A stretch of 64,000 nucleotides of DNA from Pseudomonas ekonensis (GCF_019145435.1 NZ_JAHSTS010000002.1:2266001-2330000), one strand, 5' to 3'. Numbered from the stretch's first letter, positions 17,109 through 27,543 are shown. Numbers and translations: made by a program. The notes: a model not told the origin generated them from the letters alone.

Positions 17109-18350
17109 ATGTCCAGTCTGGCAGACGCAAACGTTCAGACCGATCTGGACATCGCCCCGTTGTTGTTGCCCGCGCAGATCCTGCGCAACGACGCCCAGGC
17201 CCTCGAGGCCGCCCATGAGCTGGCCCAGGCCGCCCGTGTGGACGCCGCCCGGCGCGACCGCCAGCGCAAGCTGCCGTGGGCGCAGATCGAACAGTTCACC
17301 CGCAGCGGTTTGGGCAGCATCGCCATCCCCCGCGAATACGGCGGGCCGCAAGTGTCCTTCGTCACCCTGGCCGAGGTGTTTGCGATCATCTCCGCCGCCG
17401 ACCCGGCGCTGGGGCAGATCCCGCAGAACCAGTTCGGCATCCTCAACCTGGCGCTCGGCTGCGCCACCGAGGCGCAGAAGCGCCAGCTGTTCCAGAGCGT
17501 GCTCGAGGGCTGGCGCATCGGCAACGCAGGCCCCGAGCGCGGCACCAAAGACACCCTGGAGCTGAAGGCGCGGATCACCGCCGACGGCGACGATTTCGTC
17601 ATCAACGGCCAGAAGTTCTATTCCACCGGTGCCCTCTTCGCCCACTGGGTCGCGGTCAAGGCGCTCAACGATGACGGCCGGCAGGTGCTGGCCTTCGTCC
17701 GGCGCGGCACGCCGGGCCTGCGCATCGTCGACGACTGGTCCGGCTTCGGCCAGCGCACCACCGCCAGCGGCACGATCCTCTTGAATAACGTGCGGGTCGA
17801 GGCCGGCCTGGTGGTGGACAACTGGAAGATCAACGAAAAGCCCAACACCCAGGGCGCAGTGTCGCAGCTGATCCAGGCCGCGATCGACGCCGGCATCGCC
17901 CGCGGCGCCCTCGACGACGCCATCGACTTCGTCAAGACCCGCGCCCGCCCGTGGATCGAGGCCAAGGTCGAGCGGGCCAGCGATGACCTCTACGTCATCG
18001 CCGACATCGGCAGGCTGAAGATCGAACTGCACGCCGCCGAAGCGCTGCTGCGCAAGGCCGGGCATGTCCTGGACCAGGTGCATGCCGCGCCGGTCACCGC
18101 CGAGTCCGCCGCCCGCGCCTCGATCGCCGTGGCCGAAGCCAAGGTGCTGACCACCGAGATCTCGCTGCTGGCCAGCGAGAAGCTGTTCGAGCTGGCCGGC
18201 AGCCGCGCGACCCTCGCCGAGTTCAACCTCGACCGCCACTGGCGCAACGCCCGGGTGCACACCCTGCACGACCCGGTGCGCTGGAAGTACCACGCGGTCG
18301 GCGCCTACCGCCTCAACGGCAAGCTGCCGGCCCGCCATTCCTGGATCTGA
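17109..18350 (+). CDS. sfnB: SfnB-family flavin-dependent sulfur acquisition oxidoreductase (copy 1)
   Basis: Acyl-CoA-dehydrogenase-fold flavoprotein of 413 residues, of the SfnB/DszC group used by pseudomonads to oxidise organosulfur compounds during sulfate starvation. The helical N domain is followed by QIPQNQFG, a beta domain with FYSTGALFAHWVAVKAL and GFGQRTTASGTI, and a C-terminal helical bundle ending NARVHTLHDPVRWKYHAVG. ATG 17109 is chosen because aaggag sits at 17095-17100; a GTG at 17100 is too close. It is the first gene of a six-gene run ending with metI. The exact substrate is unknown. Confidence 0.85.
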   Translation: MSSLADANVQTDLDIAPLLLPAQILRNDAQALEAAHELAQAARVDAARRDRQRKLPWAQIEQFTRSGLGSIAIPREYGGPQVSFVTLAEVFAIISAADPALGQIPQNQFGILNLALGCATEAQKRQLFQSVLEGWRIGNAGPERGTKDTLELKARITADGDDFVINGQKFYSTGALFAHWVAVKALNDDGRQVLAFVRRGTPGLRIVDDWSGFGQRTTASGTILLNNVRVEAGLVVDNWKINEKPNTQGAVSQLIQAAIDAGIARGALDDAIDFVKTRARPWIEAKVERASDDLYVIADIGRLKIELHAAEALLRKAGHVLDQVHAAPVTAESAARASIAVAEAKVLTTEISLLASEKLFELAGSRATLAEFNLDRHWRNARVHTLHDPVRWKYHAVGAYRLNGKLPARHSWI

Positions 18351-18388
18351 CGACCAGAACACTTTTGACCAGATCTCTGGAGAAGCAC

Positions 18389-19582
18389 ATGACCCTTTCC
18401 CATCCCGTCGCGGTCATCGCCAGCGACGAACAGGCCCTGATCGTCGCCAGCGACCTGGCCGAAGACTTCAAGCGCGACAGCCACCTGCGCGACCGTGAAC
18501 GCCGCCTGCCGCTGGCGGAGCTGGACGTGTTTTCCCGCTCCGGCCTGTGGGGCATCAGTGTGCCGAAGGCCTACGGCGGCGCCGGCGTCTCCAACGTCAC
18601 CCTGGCCAGGGTCATCGCCCTGATCGCCCAGGCCGACGGCTCCCTGGGGCAGATTCCGCAGAACCATTTCTACGCCCTTGAAGTGCTGCGGGTGAACGGC
18701 AGCCCTGCGCAGAAGCAACGGCTGTACGCCGAGGCGCTGGCCGGCCGCCGCTTCGGCAACGCCCTGGCGGAACTGGGCACCAAAACCGCCCATGACCGCG
18801 TCACTCGCCTGACCCGCGAAGGCGACGGTTTTCGCATCAACGGCCGCAAGTTCTACGCCACCGGCGCGATCTATGCCCAACGCATCCCGACCCTGGTGGT
18901 GGACGAAAGCGGCGTGCAGCAACTGGCGTTCGTCCACCGCGACAGTCAGGGCCTGACCGTGATCGACGACTGGAGCGGCTTCGGCCAGCGCACCACCGGC
19001 AGCGGTTCGGTGGTGTTCGAAGACGTGTACGTCGCCGCCGAAGACGTGGTGCCGTTCCAGACCGCCTTCGAGCGCCCGACCACCGTCGGCCCGCTGGCGC
19101 AGATCCTCCATGCCGCCATCGACACCGGCATCGCCCGCGCCGCGTTCGAGGATGCGCTGCATTTCGTGCGCAGCAGGACCCGGCCGTGGATCGACTCAGG
19201 CAACGACAAGGCCACGGAAGACCCGCTGACCCTCAAGAGCTTCGGCCACCTGAGCATCCGCCTGCACGCCACCGAGGCGCTGCTGGAGCGTGCGGGTGAA
19301 TTCCTCGACGCAGCCCAGGCCGACAGCAACGCCGACACCGTCGCCGCCGCGTCGATCGCCGTCGCCGAGGCCCGGGCGATCAGCACCGAAATCTCCCTGG
19401 CCGCCGGCAGCACCCTGTTCGAGCTGGCCGGCAGCCAGGCCACCCTGAGCGAACACGGCCTCGACCGCCACTGGCGCAACGCCCGCGTGCACACCCTGCA
19501 CGACCCGGTGCGCTGGAAGTACCACGCGGTGGGCAACTATTACCTCAACGACGAAAAGCCTCCGCTGCGGGGGACGATCTGA
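18389..19582 (+). CDS. SfnB-family flavin-dependent sulfur acquisition oxidoreductase (copy 2)
   Basis: Second acyl-CoA-dehydrogenase-fold flavoprotein, 397 residues and clearly paralogous to its neighbour: shared GQIPQN, DDWSGFGQRTTxSG, ARTRPWI-like and RNARVHTLHDPVRWKYHAVG segments. ATG 18389 has ctggagaag upstream. The stop shares its last base with the next ATG (TGATG), so translation is coupled to the DszA-type monooxygenase. Two such subunits beside a DszA-type enzyme suggest a desulfurisation route with sequential or hetero-oligomeric steps. Confidence 0.85.
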   Translation: MTLSHPVAVIASDEQALIVASDLAEDFKRDSHLRDRERRLPLAELDVFSRSGLWGISVPKAYGGAGVSNVTLARVIALIAQADGSLGQIPQNHFYALEVLRVNGSPAQKQRLYAEALAGRRFGNALAELGTKTAHDRVTRLTREGDGFRINGRKFYATGAIYAQRIPTLVVDESGVQQLAFVHRDSQGLTVIDDWSGFGQRTTGSGSVVFEDVYVAAEDVVPFQTAFERPTTVGPLAQILHAAIDTGIARAAFEDALHFVRSRTRPWIDSGNDKATEDPLTLKSFGHLSIRLHATEALLERAGEFLDAAQADSNADTVAAASIAVAEARAISTEISLAAGSTLFELAGSQATLSEHGLDRHWRNARVHTLHDPVRWKYHAVGNYYLNDEKPPLRGTI

Positions 19583-20940
19583 TGGCCGCCGGGAAAAAGA
19601 AGATTCTGCTCAACGCGTTCAACATGAACTGCATCGGCCACATCAACCACGGCCTGTGGACGCACCCGCGCGACACCTCGACCCGCTACAGCACCCTCGA
19701 GTACTGGACCGAGCTTGCGCAGCTGCTGGAGCGCGGGCTGTTCGACGGCCTGTTCATCGCCGACATCGTCGGCGTGTACGACGTCTACCGGCAGTCGGTG
19801 GACGTCACGCTCAAGGAGTCGATCCAACTGCCGGTCAACGATCCGCTGCTGCTGGTCTCGGCCATGGCCGCGGTGACGAAGCACCTGGGCTTCGGCCTCA
19901 CCGCCAACCTCACCTACGAGCCGCCGTACCTGTTCGCCCGGCGCCTGTCGACCCTCGACCACCTGAGCCGCGGACGGGTGGGCTGGAACATCGTCACCGG
20001 CTACCTGGACAGCGCCGCCAAGGCCATGGGCTTGCGTGAACAGGCCGAACACGACCGGCGCTACGACCAGGCCGACGAGTACCTCGAAGTCCTCTACAAA
20101 CTCTGGGAAGGCAGCTGGGAAGACGGCGCGGTGGTCAACGACCCGCAGCAGCGGATCTACGCCCGCCCTGACAAAGTGCACAAGGTCGAGCACCGGGGCG
20201 AGTTCTACCAGGTCGAGGGCTATCACCTGTGCGAGCCGTCGCCGCAGCGCACGCCGGTGCTGTTCCAGGCCGGCAGTTCGGACCGCGGCCTGCTGTTCGC
20301 CGGACGCCATGCCGAGTGCGTGTTCATCAGCGGCCAGAACAAGCCGTCGACCAAGGCCCAGGTGGACAAGGTGCGCGCCAGCGCCGCGGCGGCCGGGCGC
20401 AACCCCGAGGACATCAAGGTGTTCATGGGCCTGAACGTGATCGTCGGCGAGACCGAAGAGGCGGCCTGGGCCAAGCACGCCGAGTACCTGAGCTACGCCA
20501 GCGCCGAGGCCGGCGTGGCGCATTTCTCGGCGTCCACCGGCATCGACTTCTCCGGGTACGCCTTCGACGAACCGATCCAGTACGTGAAGAGCAACGCCAT
20601 CCAGTCCGCGACCAAGAACCTGCAGAACAACGACTGGACCCTGCGCAAATTGCTGGAGCAGCACGCCCTCGGCGGGCGCTACATCACCGTGGTCGGTTCG
20701 CCGCAGCAGGTGGCGGACGAACTGGAATCGTGGATCGCCGAAACCGGCCTGGACGGCTTCAACCTGACCCGCATCGTCACCCCGGAAAGCTATGTGGACT
20801 TCATCGACCTGGTGATTCCGGAGCTGCAACGGCGCGGGTCGTACAAGACCGCCTACGACGACGGCAGCCTGCGGGAAAAGCTGTTCCGCGCCGGGGCGCA
20901 GTTGCCGCAGCAGCACACCGGATCATCGTATCGCCGTTGA
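19582..20940 (+). CDS. NtaA/SnaA/DszA-family FMN-dependent monooxygenase
   Basis: Flavin-dependent (FMNH2) monooxygenase of the luciferase-like superfamily, 452 residues. Diagnostic segments are HINHGLWTHP, LTYEPPYLFARRLSTLDHLSRGRVGWNIVTGY (about 112-144), LWEGSWEDGAV and VLFQAGSSDRG. Relatives cleave C-S or C-N bonds (DszA on dibenzothiophene sulfone, NtaA on nitrilotriacetate). In this operon with two SfnB-type proteins and a MetQNI importer, oxidation of an alkyl sulfone or thioether is the likely role. A flavin reductase is not encoded nearby. Confidence 0.87.
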   Translation: MAAGKKKILLNAFNMNCIGHINHGLWTHPRDTSTRYSTLEYWTELAQLLERGLFDGLFIADIVGVYDVYRQSVDVTLKESIQLPVNDPLLLVSAMAAVTKHLGFGLTANLTYEPPYLFARRLSTLDHLSRGRVGWNIVTGYLDSAAKAMGLREQAEHDRRYDQADEYLEVLYKLWEGSWEDGAVVNDPQQRIYARPDKVHKVEHRGEFYQVEGYHLCEPSPQRTPVLFQAGSSDRGLLFAGRHAECVFISGQNKPSTKAQVDKVRASAAAAGRNPEDIKVFMGLNVIVGETEEAAWAKHAEYLSYASAEAGVAHFSASTGIDFSGYAFDEPIQYVKSNAIQSATKNLQNNDWTLRKLLEQHALGGRYITVVGSPQQVADELESWIAETGLDGFNLTRIVTPESYVDFIDLVIPELQRRGSYKTAYDDGSLREKLFRAGAQLPQQHTGSSYRR

Positions 20941-21008
20941 AAAGCTTCGCTGGCAAGCCAGCTCCCGCAGGCTTTTGTGAATGCGGGAGCGGGCTTGCCC
21001 GCAAAGAG
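20941..21008. repeat. Inverted REP pair inside the operon
   Basis: cgctggcaagccagctcccg and tgcgggagcgggcttgcccg face each other between the monooxygenase and metQ. The next ribosome binding site lies after it, so it may set differential expression within the operon. Confidence 0.65.
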
Positions 21009-21055
21009 GCCCGACCAGCCCCCCCAACAACCCATGCACTGACTGGAAAAACCTC

Positions 21056-21865
21056 ATGACCAAGACTCTCCTGCCCAACCCGGTCAAGGCACTGGCCCTG
21101 GCCCTGGGCCTGTTCAGCTCGGCGGCGTTCGCCGCCGATGCGCCGCTGAAGATCGGCACCACCGCCGCCTTCGCCATTCCCCTGGAGGCCGCCGTCGAGG
21201 AAGCCTCCAGGCAAGGCCTGAAGGTCGAGCTGGTGGAGTTCACCGACTGGATCGCGCCGAACGTCAGCCTCGCCGCCGGCGACATCGACGTGAACTACTT
21301 CCAGCACATCCCGTTCCTGGAGAACGCCAAGGCCGCCTCCGGCTTCGACCTGGTGCCGTTCGCGCCGGGGATCATCAACAACGTCGGCCTCTACTCGAAG
21401 AAGTACAAAAGCTTCGCCGAGCTGCCCGAGGGCGCCAGCGTCGCCATCGCCAACGATCCGATCAACAGCGGACGCGGCCTGCAGCTGCTGGCCAAGGCCG
21501 GCCTGATCACGCTCAAGCCCGGCGTCGGCTACAAGGCCACCGAGGACGACATCGTCGCCAACCCGAAGAAGATCAAGATCCTCCAGGTCGAGGCCGTGCA
21601 GCTGGTGCGCGCCTACGACGACGCCGATCTGGTGCAGGGGTATCCGGCCTACATCCGCCTGGCGAAGACCTTCGACGCCGGCTCCGCGCTGCTGTTCGAC
21701 GGCCTCGACCACAAGGAATACGTGATCCAGTTCGTCATCCAGCCCAAGAGCAAGGACGACCCGCGCCTGATCAAGTTCGTCGACATCTACCAGCACTCGC
21801 CCGCCGTGCGCGCCGCGCTCGACAAGGCCCACGGCAAGCTGTACCAGGCCGGCTGGGAAAGCTGA
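21056..21865 (+). CDS. metQ: MetQ/NlpA-family periplasmic binding protein
   Basis: Substrate-binding protein of a methionine-type ABC importer, 269 residues. Signal peptide about 1-26 (SSAAFA/AD) without a lipobox cysteine, so probably soluble periplasmic. Family marks are [67 protein letters not shown]. The start ATG 21056 gives the proper signal peptide. It is followed by metN after one base. The operon context suggests it may carry another organosulfur compound rather than, or besides, methionine. Confidence 0.88.
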   Translation: MTKTLLPNPVKALALALGLFSSAAFAADAPLKIGTTAAFAIPLEAAVEEASRQGLKVELVEFTDWIAPNVSLAAGDIDVNYFQHIPFLENAKAASGFDLVPFAPGIINNVGLYSKKYKSFAELPEGASVAIANDPINSGRGLQLLAKAGLITLKPGVGYKATEDDIVANPKKIKILQVEAVQLVRAYDDADLVQGYPAYIRLAKTFDAGSALLFDGLDHKEYVIQFVIQPKSKDDPRLIKFVDIYQHSPAVRAALDKAHGKLYQAGWES

Positions 21866-21866
21866 C

Positions 21867-22991
21867 ATGACGGCCGCCCTCCAACGGCGACTGGAGACTC
21901 CAGAGCCCCGTCACAGTGCCGAGCGCACTGACCTGCACCCCGAACTGAACCGCGCCCACGTGCGCTTCATCGGCGTCGGCAAGACCTACGAAGGCCGCCA
22001 GGGTCCGGTCGCGGCGCTGCAAGGCATCGACCTGTCGATCCGCCGCGGCGAAGTGTTCGGCATCATCGGCCGCAGCGGCGCCGGCAAGTCGTCGCTGATC
22101 CGCACCATCAACCGACTGGAGCGACCGACCGCAGGACGGGTGCTGATCGATCAGGTGGACATCGGCGAGTTCGACGAGGACCGCCTCGTCGCCCTGCGCC
22201 GGCGCATCGGCATGATCTTCCAGCACTTCAACCTGATGTCGGCCAAGACCGTCTGGCAGAACGTCGAGCTGCCGCTCAAGGTCGCCGGCGTGCCGAAGGC
22301 GCAGCGCGAAGCGAAGGTGCGCGAACTGCTGGAGCTGGTGGGCCTGCAAGGCAAGCACGCGGCGTATCCGGCGCAGTTGTCCGGCGGGCAGAAACAGCGC
22401 GTGGGCATCGCCCGGGCCCTGGTGCACGACCCGGACATCCTGCTGTGCGACGAGGCCACCTCGGCGCTCGACCCGGAAACCACCCAGTCGATCCTCGGCC
22501 TGCTGCGCGAGATCAACGCCCGCCTGGGCCTGACCATCGTCCTGATCACCCACGAAATGGCGGTGATCCGCGACATCTGCGACCGCGTCGTGGTGCTGGA
22601 GCACGGGCACATCGTCGAACAGGGGCCGGTGTGGGAAGTGTTCGGCGACCCGCAGCACGAGGTCAGCCAGACCCTGCTCGCACCGTTGCAGCACGCCTTG
22701 CCCCAGGAACTGCAAAGCCGTTTGCAGGCCCGGCCGCCGTCACCGGAAGCCGCCGTGGTGCTGCGCCTGCAATTCACCGGCAGCCACACGGACGAGCCGG
22801 ACCTGGCCGCGCTGTTCGCCGCCCTCGGCGGGCGGGTCAAGCTGCTGCAGGGCGGCGTGGAGAGGATCCAGGGCCATGCGCTGGGGCAACTGCTGCTGGC
22901 GGTGAGCGGCTCGTCCCTGGACGCCGCCCGGTTGCAGGCCCGCGCCGGGCAATGGGCGCAACGGGTGGAGGTGCTGGGCCATGTGGTTTGA
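21867..22991 (+). CDS. metN: Methionine-type ABC transporter, ATP-binding subunit
   Basis: 374 residues. A variable 30-residue N terminus precedes the ATPase: Walker A GRSGAGKS (68-75), LSGGQKQR, Walker B ILLCDEA with the non-standard DEATSALDP typical of MetN, and [17 protein letters not shown]. The C-terminal portion (about 295-370) looks like the NIL regulatory domain that in E. coli MetN binds methionine and inhibits transport. It overlaps metI by 11 bases. Confidence 0.9.
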   Translation: MTAALQRRLETPEPRHSAERTDLHPELNRAHVRFIGVGKTYEGRQGPVAALQGIDLSIRRGEVFGIIGRSGAGKSSLIRTINRLERPTAGRVLIDQVDIGEFDEDRLVALRRRIGMIFQHFNLMSAKTVWQNVELPLKVAGVPKAQREAKVRELLELVGLQGKHAAYPAQLSGGQKQRVGIARALVHDPDILLCDEATSALDPETTQSILGLLREINARLGLTIVLITHEMAVIRDICDRVVVLEHGHIVEQGPVWEVFGDPQHEVSQTLLAPLQHALPQELQSRLQARPPSPEAAVVLRLQFTGSHTDEPDLAALFAALGGRVKLLQGGVERIQGHALGQLLLAVSGSSLDAARLQARAGQWAQRVEVLGHVV

Positions 22992-23625
22992 CCGTTTGCT
23001 GCAAGGCTTCATCGACACGTTCCTGATGGTCGGCGTGTCGTCGCTGATCGCCTTGGTGGCGGGGATCCCGATGGCGGTGATCCTGGTCACCAGCGACAAG
23101 GGCGGCATCTACGAAGCCCCGGCGCTGAACCGGGCGCTGGGGGCGTTCGTCAACCTGTTCCGCTCGATCCCGTTCCTGATCCTGATGGTCGCGCTGATCC
23201 CGTTCACCCGGCTGATCGTCGGCACCACCTACGGCGTGTGGGCGGCGGTCGTGCCGCTGACCATCGCCGCCACGCCGTTCTTCGCGCGGATCGCCGAGGT
23301 GAGCCTGCGCGAGGTCGACCACGGCCTGATCGAAGCGGCCCAGGCCATGGGCTGCCGGCGCTGGCACATCGTCTGGCACGTGCTGCTGCCGGAGGCGCTG
23401 CCGGGGATCGTCGGCGGCTTCACCATCACCCTGGTGACCATGATCAATTCCTCGGCCATGGCCGGGGCCATCGGCGCGGGGGGCCTGGGCGACATCGCCT
23501 ACCGCTACGGCTACCAGCGGTTCGACAGCCAGATCATGCTGACGGTGATCGTGCTGCTGGTGGCGCTGGTGGCAGTGATCCAGCTGGGCGGCGACCGCTT
23601 GGCGCGGGGCTTGAACAAGCGCTGA
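22981..23625 (+). CDS. metI: Methionine-type ABC transporter, permease subunit
   Basis: 214 residues with about five transmembrane segments and the MetI coupling loop [26 protein letters not shown] (about 118-143). The family-typical [27 protein letters not shown] follows. It ends the operon that starts at 17109. A REP pair follows the stop. Confidence 0.9.
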   Translation: MWFDRLLQGFIDTFLMVGVSSLIALVAGIPMAVILVTSDKGGIYEAPALNRALGAFVNLFRSIPFLILMVALIPFTRLIVGTTYGVWAAVVPLTIAATPFFARIAEVSLREVDHGLIEAAQAMGCRRWHIVWHVLLPEALPGIVGGFTITLVTMINSSAMAGAIGAGGLGDIAYRYGYQRFDSQIMLTVIVLLVALVAVIQLGGDRLARGLNKR

Positions 23626-23635
23626 GCGTTGCGTC

Positions 23636-23724
23636 GCCAATGAGAGGGTCATCGCCAGCAGCCTGGCTCCCACCGGTGCCATGAACGCCGCCGTCCACTC
23701 CGGGAGCCAGCCTGCTGGCAATGG
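23636..23724. repeat. Inverted REP pair after metI
   Basis: gtcatcgccagcagcctggc and gggagccagcctgctggcaa form an imperfect palindrome between metI and the methyltransferase gene. Confidence 0.65.
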
Positions 23725-23787
23725 GCTGCGCAGCGGCCCCGCAGGTTGGCGTATATTCAGCACATCCCATTGCCCGCGCAGCCGACC

Positions 23788-24462
23788 ATGAAACAGACCC
23801 CCTCCGATCTGGAACAGATCACCTCCACCACCCTGGGCCACTACGATTCGGTGGCGGAAGACTTCCGCGAAGGCACCCGCGACCACGACGTCAGCCAGAA
23901 CATCGACGCCCTGCTGCGCCACATTCAGGGGCCGGCGCCTTTCAGCATCCTGGACTTCGGCTGCGGGCCGGGCCGCGACCTGCAGACCTTCACCCGCCTG
24001 GGCCACACCGCCACCGGCCTCGACGGTTCACAGGTCTTTGCGCGGATGGCCCGGGAAGACAGCGGCTGCGAGGTCTGGCAGCAGGATTTCCTCAAGCTCG
24101 ACTTGCCGGCCGGGCGCTTCGACGGGATCTTCGCCAACGCGGTGCTGTTCCATGTGCCGTTGCAGGAACTGCCGCGGGTGCTCGGGCAACTGCACGCCAC
24201 GCTCAAGCCGGGGGGCGTGCTGTTCAGCTCCAACCCGCGCGGGGACAACCGCGAGGGTTGGAACGGCCCGCGCTACGGTTCGTACCACGACCTCGAGGCC
24301 TGGCGCCGCTTGCTGACCGACGCCGGGTTCGCGGAACTGGAGCATTACTACCGGCCGGCGGGCCTGCCACGGGAACAGCAGCCCTGGCTGGCCAGCGTCT
24401 GGCGCAAGGTCGGGCAGGACGCCATCGCCGGCAGGCCGGCTCCCGCCTTCGACCTGCACTGA
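23788..24462 (+). CDS. Class I SAM-dependent methyltransferase
   Basis: 224 residues with methyltransferase motif I ILDFGCGPGRD (about 49-59), an acidic motif II ATGLDGS, and motif IV GIFANAVLFHV followed by LKPGGVLFSSNPRG. It resembles small-molecule (UbiE/Tam-like) methyltransferases. ATG 23788 (MKQTPSDLEQ) is preferred over an in-frame codon at 23746 that lies against the REP element. The substrate is unknown. It converges on the RND pump gene. Confidence 0.8.
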   Translation: MKQTPSDLEQITSTTLGHYDSVAEDFREGTRDHDVSQNIDALLRHIQGPAPFSILDFGCGPGRDLQTFTRLGHTATGLDGSQVFARMAREDSGCEVWQQDFLKLDLPAGRFDGIFANAVLFHVPLQELPRVLGQLHATLKPGGVLFSSNPRGDNREGWNGPRYGSYHDLEAWRRLLTDAGFAELEHYYRPAGLPREQQPWLASVWRKVGQDAIAGRPAPAFDLH

Positions 24463-24489
24463 CGCCCCCGGCGGGCGCCGTCCCGCCCT

Positions 24490-27400
24490 CTATTGCGCGT
24501 CCTTCTTCGGCTCGCGGATCCTGTACCACGCCACATACAGCGCCGGCAGGAACAGCAGGGTCAGCAAGGTCGCCACGATGATCCCGCCGATCATCGCGTA
24601 GGCCATCGGCCCCCAGAACACCTCCCGGGCGATGGGGATCATGCCCAGGCTCGCGGCCGCCGCCGTCAGCAGGATCGGCCGGCGCCGGTGTTCGGTGGCT
24701 TCCACCACCGCGTCCCACGGCGTGTAGCCCTTGTGTTCGTACTCCTCGATCTGGGTCACCAGGATCACCGAGTTGCGGATGATGATGCCGATCAGCGCCA
24801 GGATCCCCAGGATCGCCACGAAGCCCATCGGAATGCCGGTGGGCACCAGCGCCAGCACCACGCCGATCAGCCCCAGCGGCGCGACGCTGGCCACCAGGAA
24901 CAGCTTCTGCACGCTGTGCAGCTGGATCATCAGGAAGGTCGCCATCAAAAACAGCATCAGCGGGATGACCTTGGCGATCGGCCCCTGGGCCTTGCTGCTC
25001 TCCTCCACCGTACCGCCGGTGGCGACCCGGTAGCCCGGCGGCAGCTTGGCGGCGAACGCGTCGATGGACGGCTTGAGCACCTTCACAAGGTCCGTGGGCT
25101 GGATATCGCCGCGCAACGCCGCCTTGATGGTGATGGTCGGCAAGCGGTCGCGGCGCCACACCAGCGGCTGCTCCAGTTCGTAGCGCACGGTGGCGAACGC
25201 CAGCAGCGGGATCGAGGTGCCGTTGGGCGTGACGATCTGCAGGTTCTGCAGGGTTTCCGGCGTGCCGCGCTCGGAGTCCACCGCCCGGCCGACCACGTTG
25301 ATCAGGTAGATGTCGTCGTCGACCTGGGTCAGCGTCGAGCCGCTGACGATGCTGTTCATCAGGCTCGCCACGTCTTCGGACGACAGCCCGAGCTGGCGCG
25401 CCTTGTCCTGGGCGATGTCGATGCGCAGGACTTTGCCCGGCTCGTTCCAGTCGTAGATGATCTCGCCGATGTGCTCGTTCTTGTCCAGCTCGGTGGCCAG
25501 GTCGATGGCGTGCTTGCGCACCTGGTCGATGTCCTTGCCGCTGACCCGGTACTGGATCGGCCGGCCCACCGGCGGGCCCATTTCCAGGGCCTGCACGTAG
25601 CCGCCGACGCCGACGAAGTCCTTGCGCAGGCGCTCGCGGATCCGCTGGCTCAGCGCCTCGCGGGACTCGAAGTTCTTGCTGACGATCACCAGCTGGGCGT
25701 AGTACGGGTTCTGCAGTTGCTGGTCCAGCGGCAGGTAGAAGCGGATCGCGCCCTGGCCGACGTAGCTGCTCCAGCGCACGATGTCCGGGTCGCCCTTGAG
25801 CGTGGCCTCAAGCTTGTCCACCACCTTGCGGGTCTCGTCGATGGAGGCGTTCTGCGGCAGGTTGAGATCCACCAGGATCTCCGGACGGTCCGAGGACGGG
25901 AAGAACTGGTTCTGCACGAACCGCATGCCGACCACCGAGAGGACGAAGCACAGCACGGTGATGGCGATGGCCCACCAGCGGTTGCGCATGCACCACAAGA
26001 GGCCATGGTTGAACGCGCGCCCGATCCGGCCCGGCTCCGCCTCATGGGGTTTCACGTTGGTGCTGAGGATGTGCACGCCGATCACCGGCGCGAACAGCAC
26101 CGCCACCACCCACGACACCAGCATCGCCACGGCGATCACCGCGAACAGGGTGTAGGTGTATTCGCCGGCGGAACTGGCGTTGAGGCCGATGGGCACGAAG
26201 CCCGCCACGGTCACCAGCGTGCCGGTGAGCATCGGGAACGCCGTGGAGGTGTAGGCGAACGTCGCCGCCTGCTCCTTGGTCTCGCCCATCTCCAGGCGCG
26301 TGACCATCATCTCCACCGTGATCATCGCGTCGTCCACCAACAGGCCGAGGGCGATGATCAGCGCGCCGAGGGAAATCCGCTGCATGGTGATGCCGCTGTA
26401 CTCCATGTAGACGAACACCATCGCCAGCACCAAGGGGATCGAGCACGCCACCACCAGCCCGGCGCGCATGCCGAGGCTGACGAAGCTGACCACCAGCACG
26501 ATCACCACGGCTTCGAACAGCGCGCTGGTGAACCCGCCGACGGCCTCCTCCACCACCACCGCCTGGTCGGACACGTTGTGCACGCCGACGCCCACCGGCA
26601 GGTCCGCGATGATTTCGCCGATGCGCTCATGCAGGGCCTTGCCGAACGCCTGGACGTTGCCGCCCTTCTGCATCGCGATGGCCAGGCCGATGGCCGGCGT
26701 GCCGTTGAAGCGGAACTCCGGGGTGGCCGGGTCGACGTAGCCGCGGGTGATGTCGGCGATGTCCGCCAGCCGGTAGAAGCGGTCGTTGAGCTTGAGGTTG
26801 ACCTCGGCCAGGTCCTTTTCCGAGGCGAACTGCCCCGAGGTGCGCACCGAGATCCGCTCGGGCCCGGCCTCGATGACCCCGGCCGGCGTCACGGCGTTCT
26901 GCTGCTGCAGGCTCTGCACGACCTGGCGCTGGTCGATGCCCAGCGCCGCCAGTTTGCGGGTGGAGAAATTCAGGTACAGCACTTCGTCCTGCTGGCCGAT
27001 CATCTCGATCTTGCCCAGCCCCGGCACGCCGCGGATCTCGGCCCGCGCCTGCTCCACATAGTCGCGCAACTGGCGCATCGTCAGGCCGTCGGCGGTGAAG
27101 GCGTACACCGAGCCGTACACGTCGCCGAACTCGTCGTTGAACCCCGGCCCCTGGATGCCCTGGGGAAACTGGCCGCGGATGTCGCCGATCTTCTTGCGCA
27201 CCTGGTACCAGATTTCCGGGATGTCCTTGGCCTGGGTGGTGTCGCGCAGGTACACGTACACCGTCGATTCGCCGGGGCGGGTGTAGCTCTTCACGTAGTC
27301 GAGGGAGTCGAGCTCTTCGAGCTTCTTCTCGATGCGGTCGGTGATCTGCTTGAGGGTTTCCTCCTGGGTCGCCCCCGGCCATTTGCTCTGGATCACCATG

Positions 27401-27543
27401 GTCTTGATGGTGAAGGACGGGTCTTCCTCGCGTCCCAGGTTGAAGTACGAGAACACCCCCATCAGCAACCCGACGAACATCAGGTACCAGACGAACGACT
27501 GATGCTTGAGGGCCCATTCGGAGAGGTTGAAAGACCCTTTCAT
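24490..27543 (-). CDS. RND-family efflux pump, inner-membrane permease (TriC-like)
   Basis: Proton-driven drug/solute exporter of 1017 residues with the HAE1/AcrB-type layout: first membrane helix 11-32, periplasmic pore domain, TM2-6 with the proton-relay Asp pair in GLLVDDAMITVEMM (about 405), TM7 near 535, a second pore domain and TM8-12. The N terminus (MKGSFNLSEWALKHQSFVWY) and the two adaptors upstream match the P. aeruginosa TriABC arrangement. It overlaps the adaptor gene by four bases. No outer-membrane channel is encoded here, so an OpmH/TolC-like partner elsewhere is expected. Confidence 0.9.
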   Translation of the reverse strand: MKGSFNLSEWALKHQSFVWYLMFVGLLMGVFSYFNLGREEDPSFTIKTMVIQSKWPGATQEETLKQITDRIEKKLEELDSLDYVKSYTRPGESTVYVYLRDTTQAKDIPEIWYQVRKKIGDIRGQFPQGIQGPGFNDEFGDVYGSVYAFTADGLTMRQLRDYVEQARAEIRGVPGLGKIEMIGQQDEVLYLNFSTRKLAALGIDQRQVVQSLQQQNAVTPAGVIEAGPERISVRTSGQFASEKDLAEVNLKLNDRFYRLADIADITRGYVDPATPEFRFNGTPAIGLAIAMQKGGNVQAFGKALHERIGEIIADLPVGVGVHNVSDQAVVVEEAVGGFTSALFEAVVIVLVVSFVSLGMRAGLVVACSIPLVLAMVFVYMEYSGITMQRISLGALIIALGLLVDDAMITVEMMVTRLEMGETKEQAATFAYTSTAFPMLTGTLVTVAGFVPIGLNASSAGEYTYTLFAVIAVAMLVSWVVAVLFAPVIGVHILSTNVKPHEAEPGRIGRAFNHGLLWCMRNRWWAIAITVLCFVLSVVGMRFVQNQFFPSSDRPEILVDLNLPQNASIDETRKVVDKLEATLKGDPDIVRWSSYVGQGAIRFYLPLDQQLQNPYYAQLVIVSKNFESREALSQRIRERLRKDFVGVGGYVQALEMGPPVGRPIQYRVSGKDIDQVRKHAIDLATELDKNEHIGEIIYDWNEPGKVLRIDIAQDKARQLGLSSEDVASLMNSIVSGSTLTQVDDDIYLINVVGRAVDSERGTPETLQNLQIVTPNGTSIPLLAFATVRYELEQPLVWRRDRLPTITIKAALRGDIQPTDLVKVLKPSIDAFAAKLPPGYRVATGGTVEESSKAQGPIAKVIPLMLFLMATFLMIQLHSVQKLFLVASVAPLGLIGVVLALVPTGIPMGFVAILGILALIGIIIRNSVILVTQIEEYEHKGYTPWDAVVEATEHRRRPILLTAAAASLGMIPIAREVFWGPMAYAMIGGIIVATLLTLLFLPALYVAWYRIREPKKDAQ

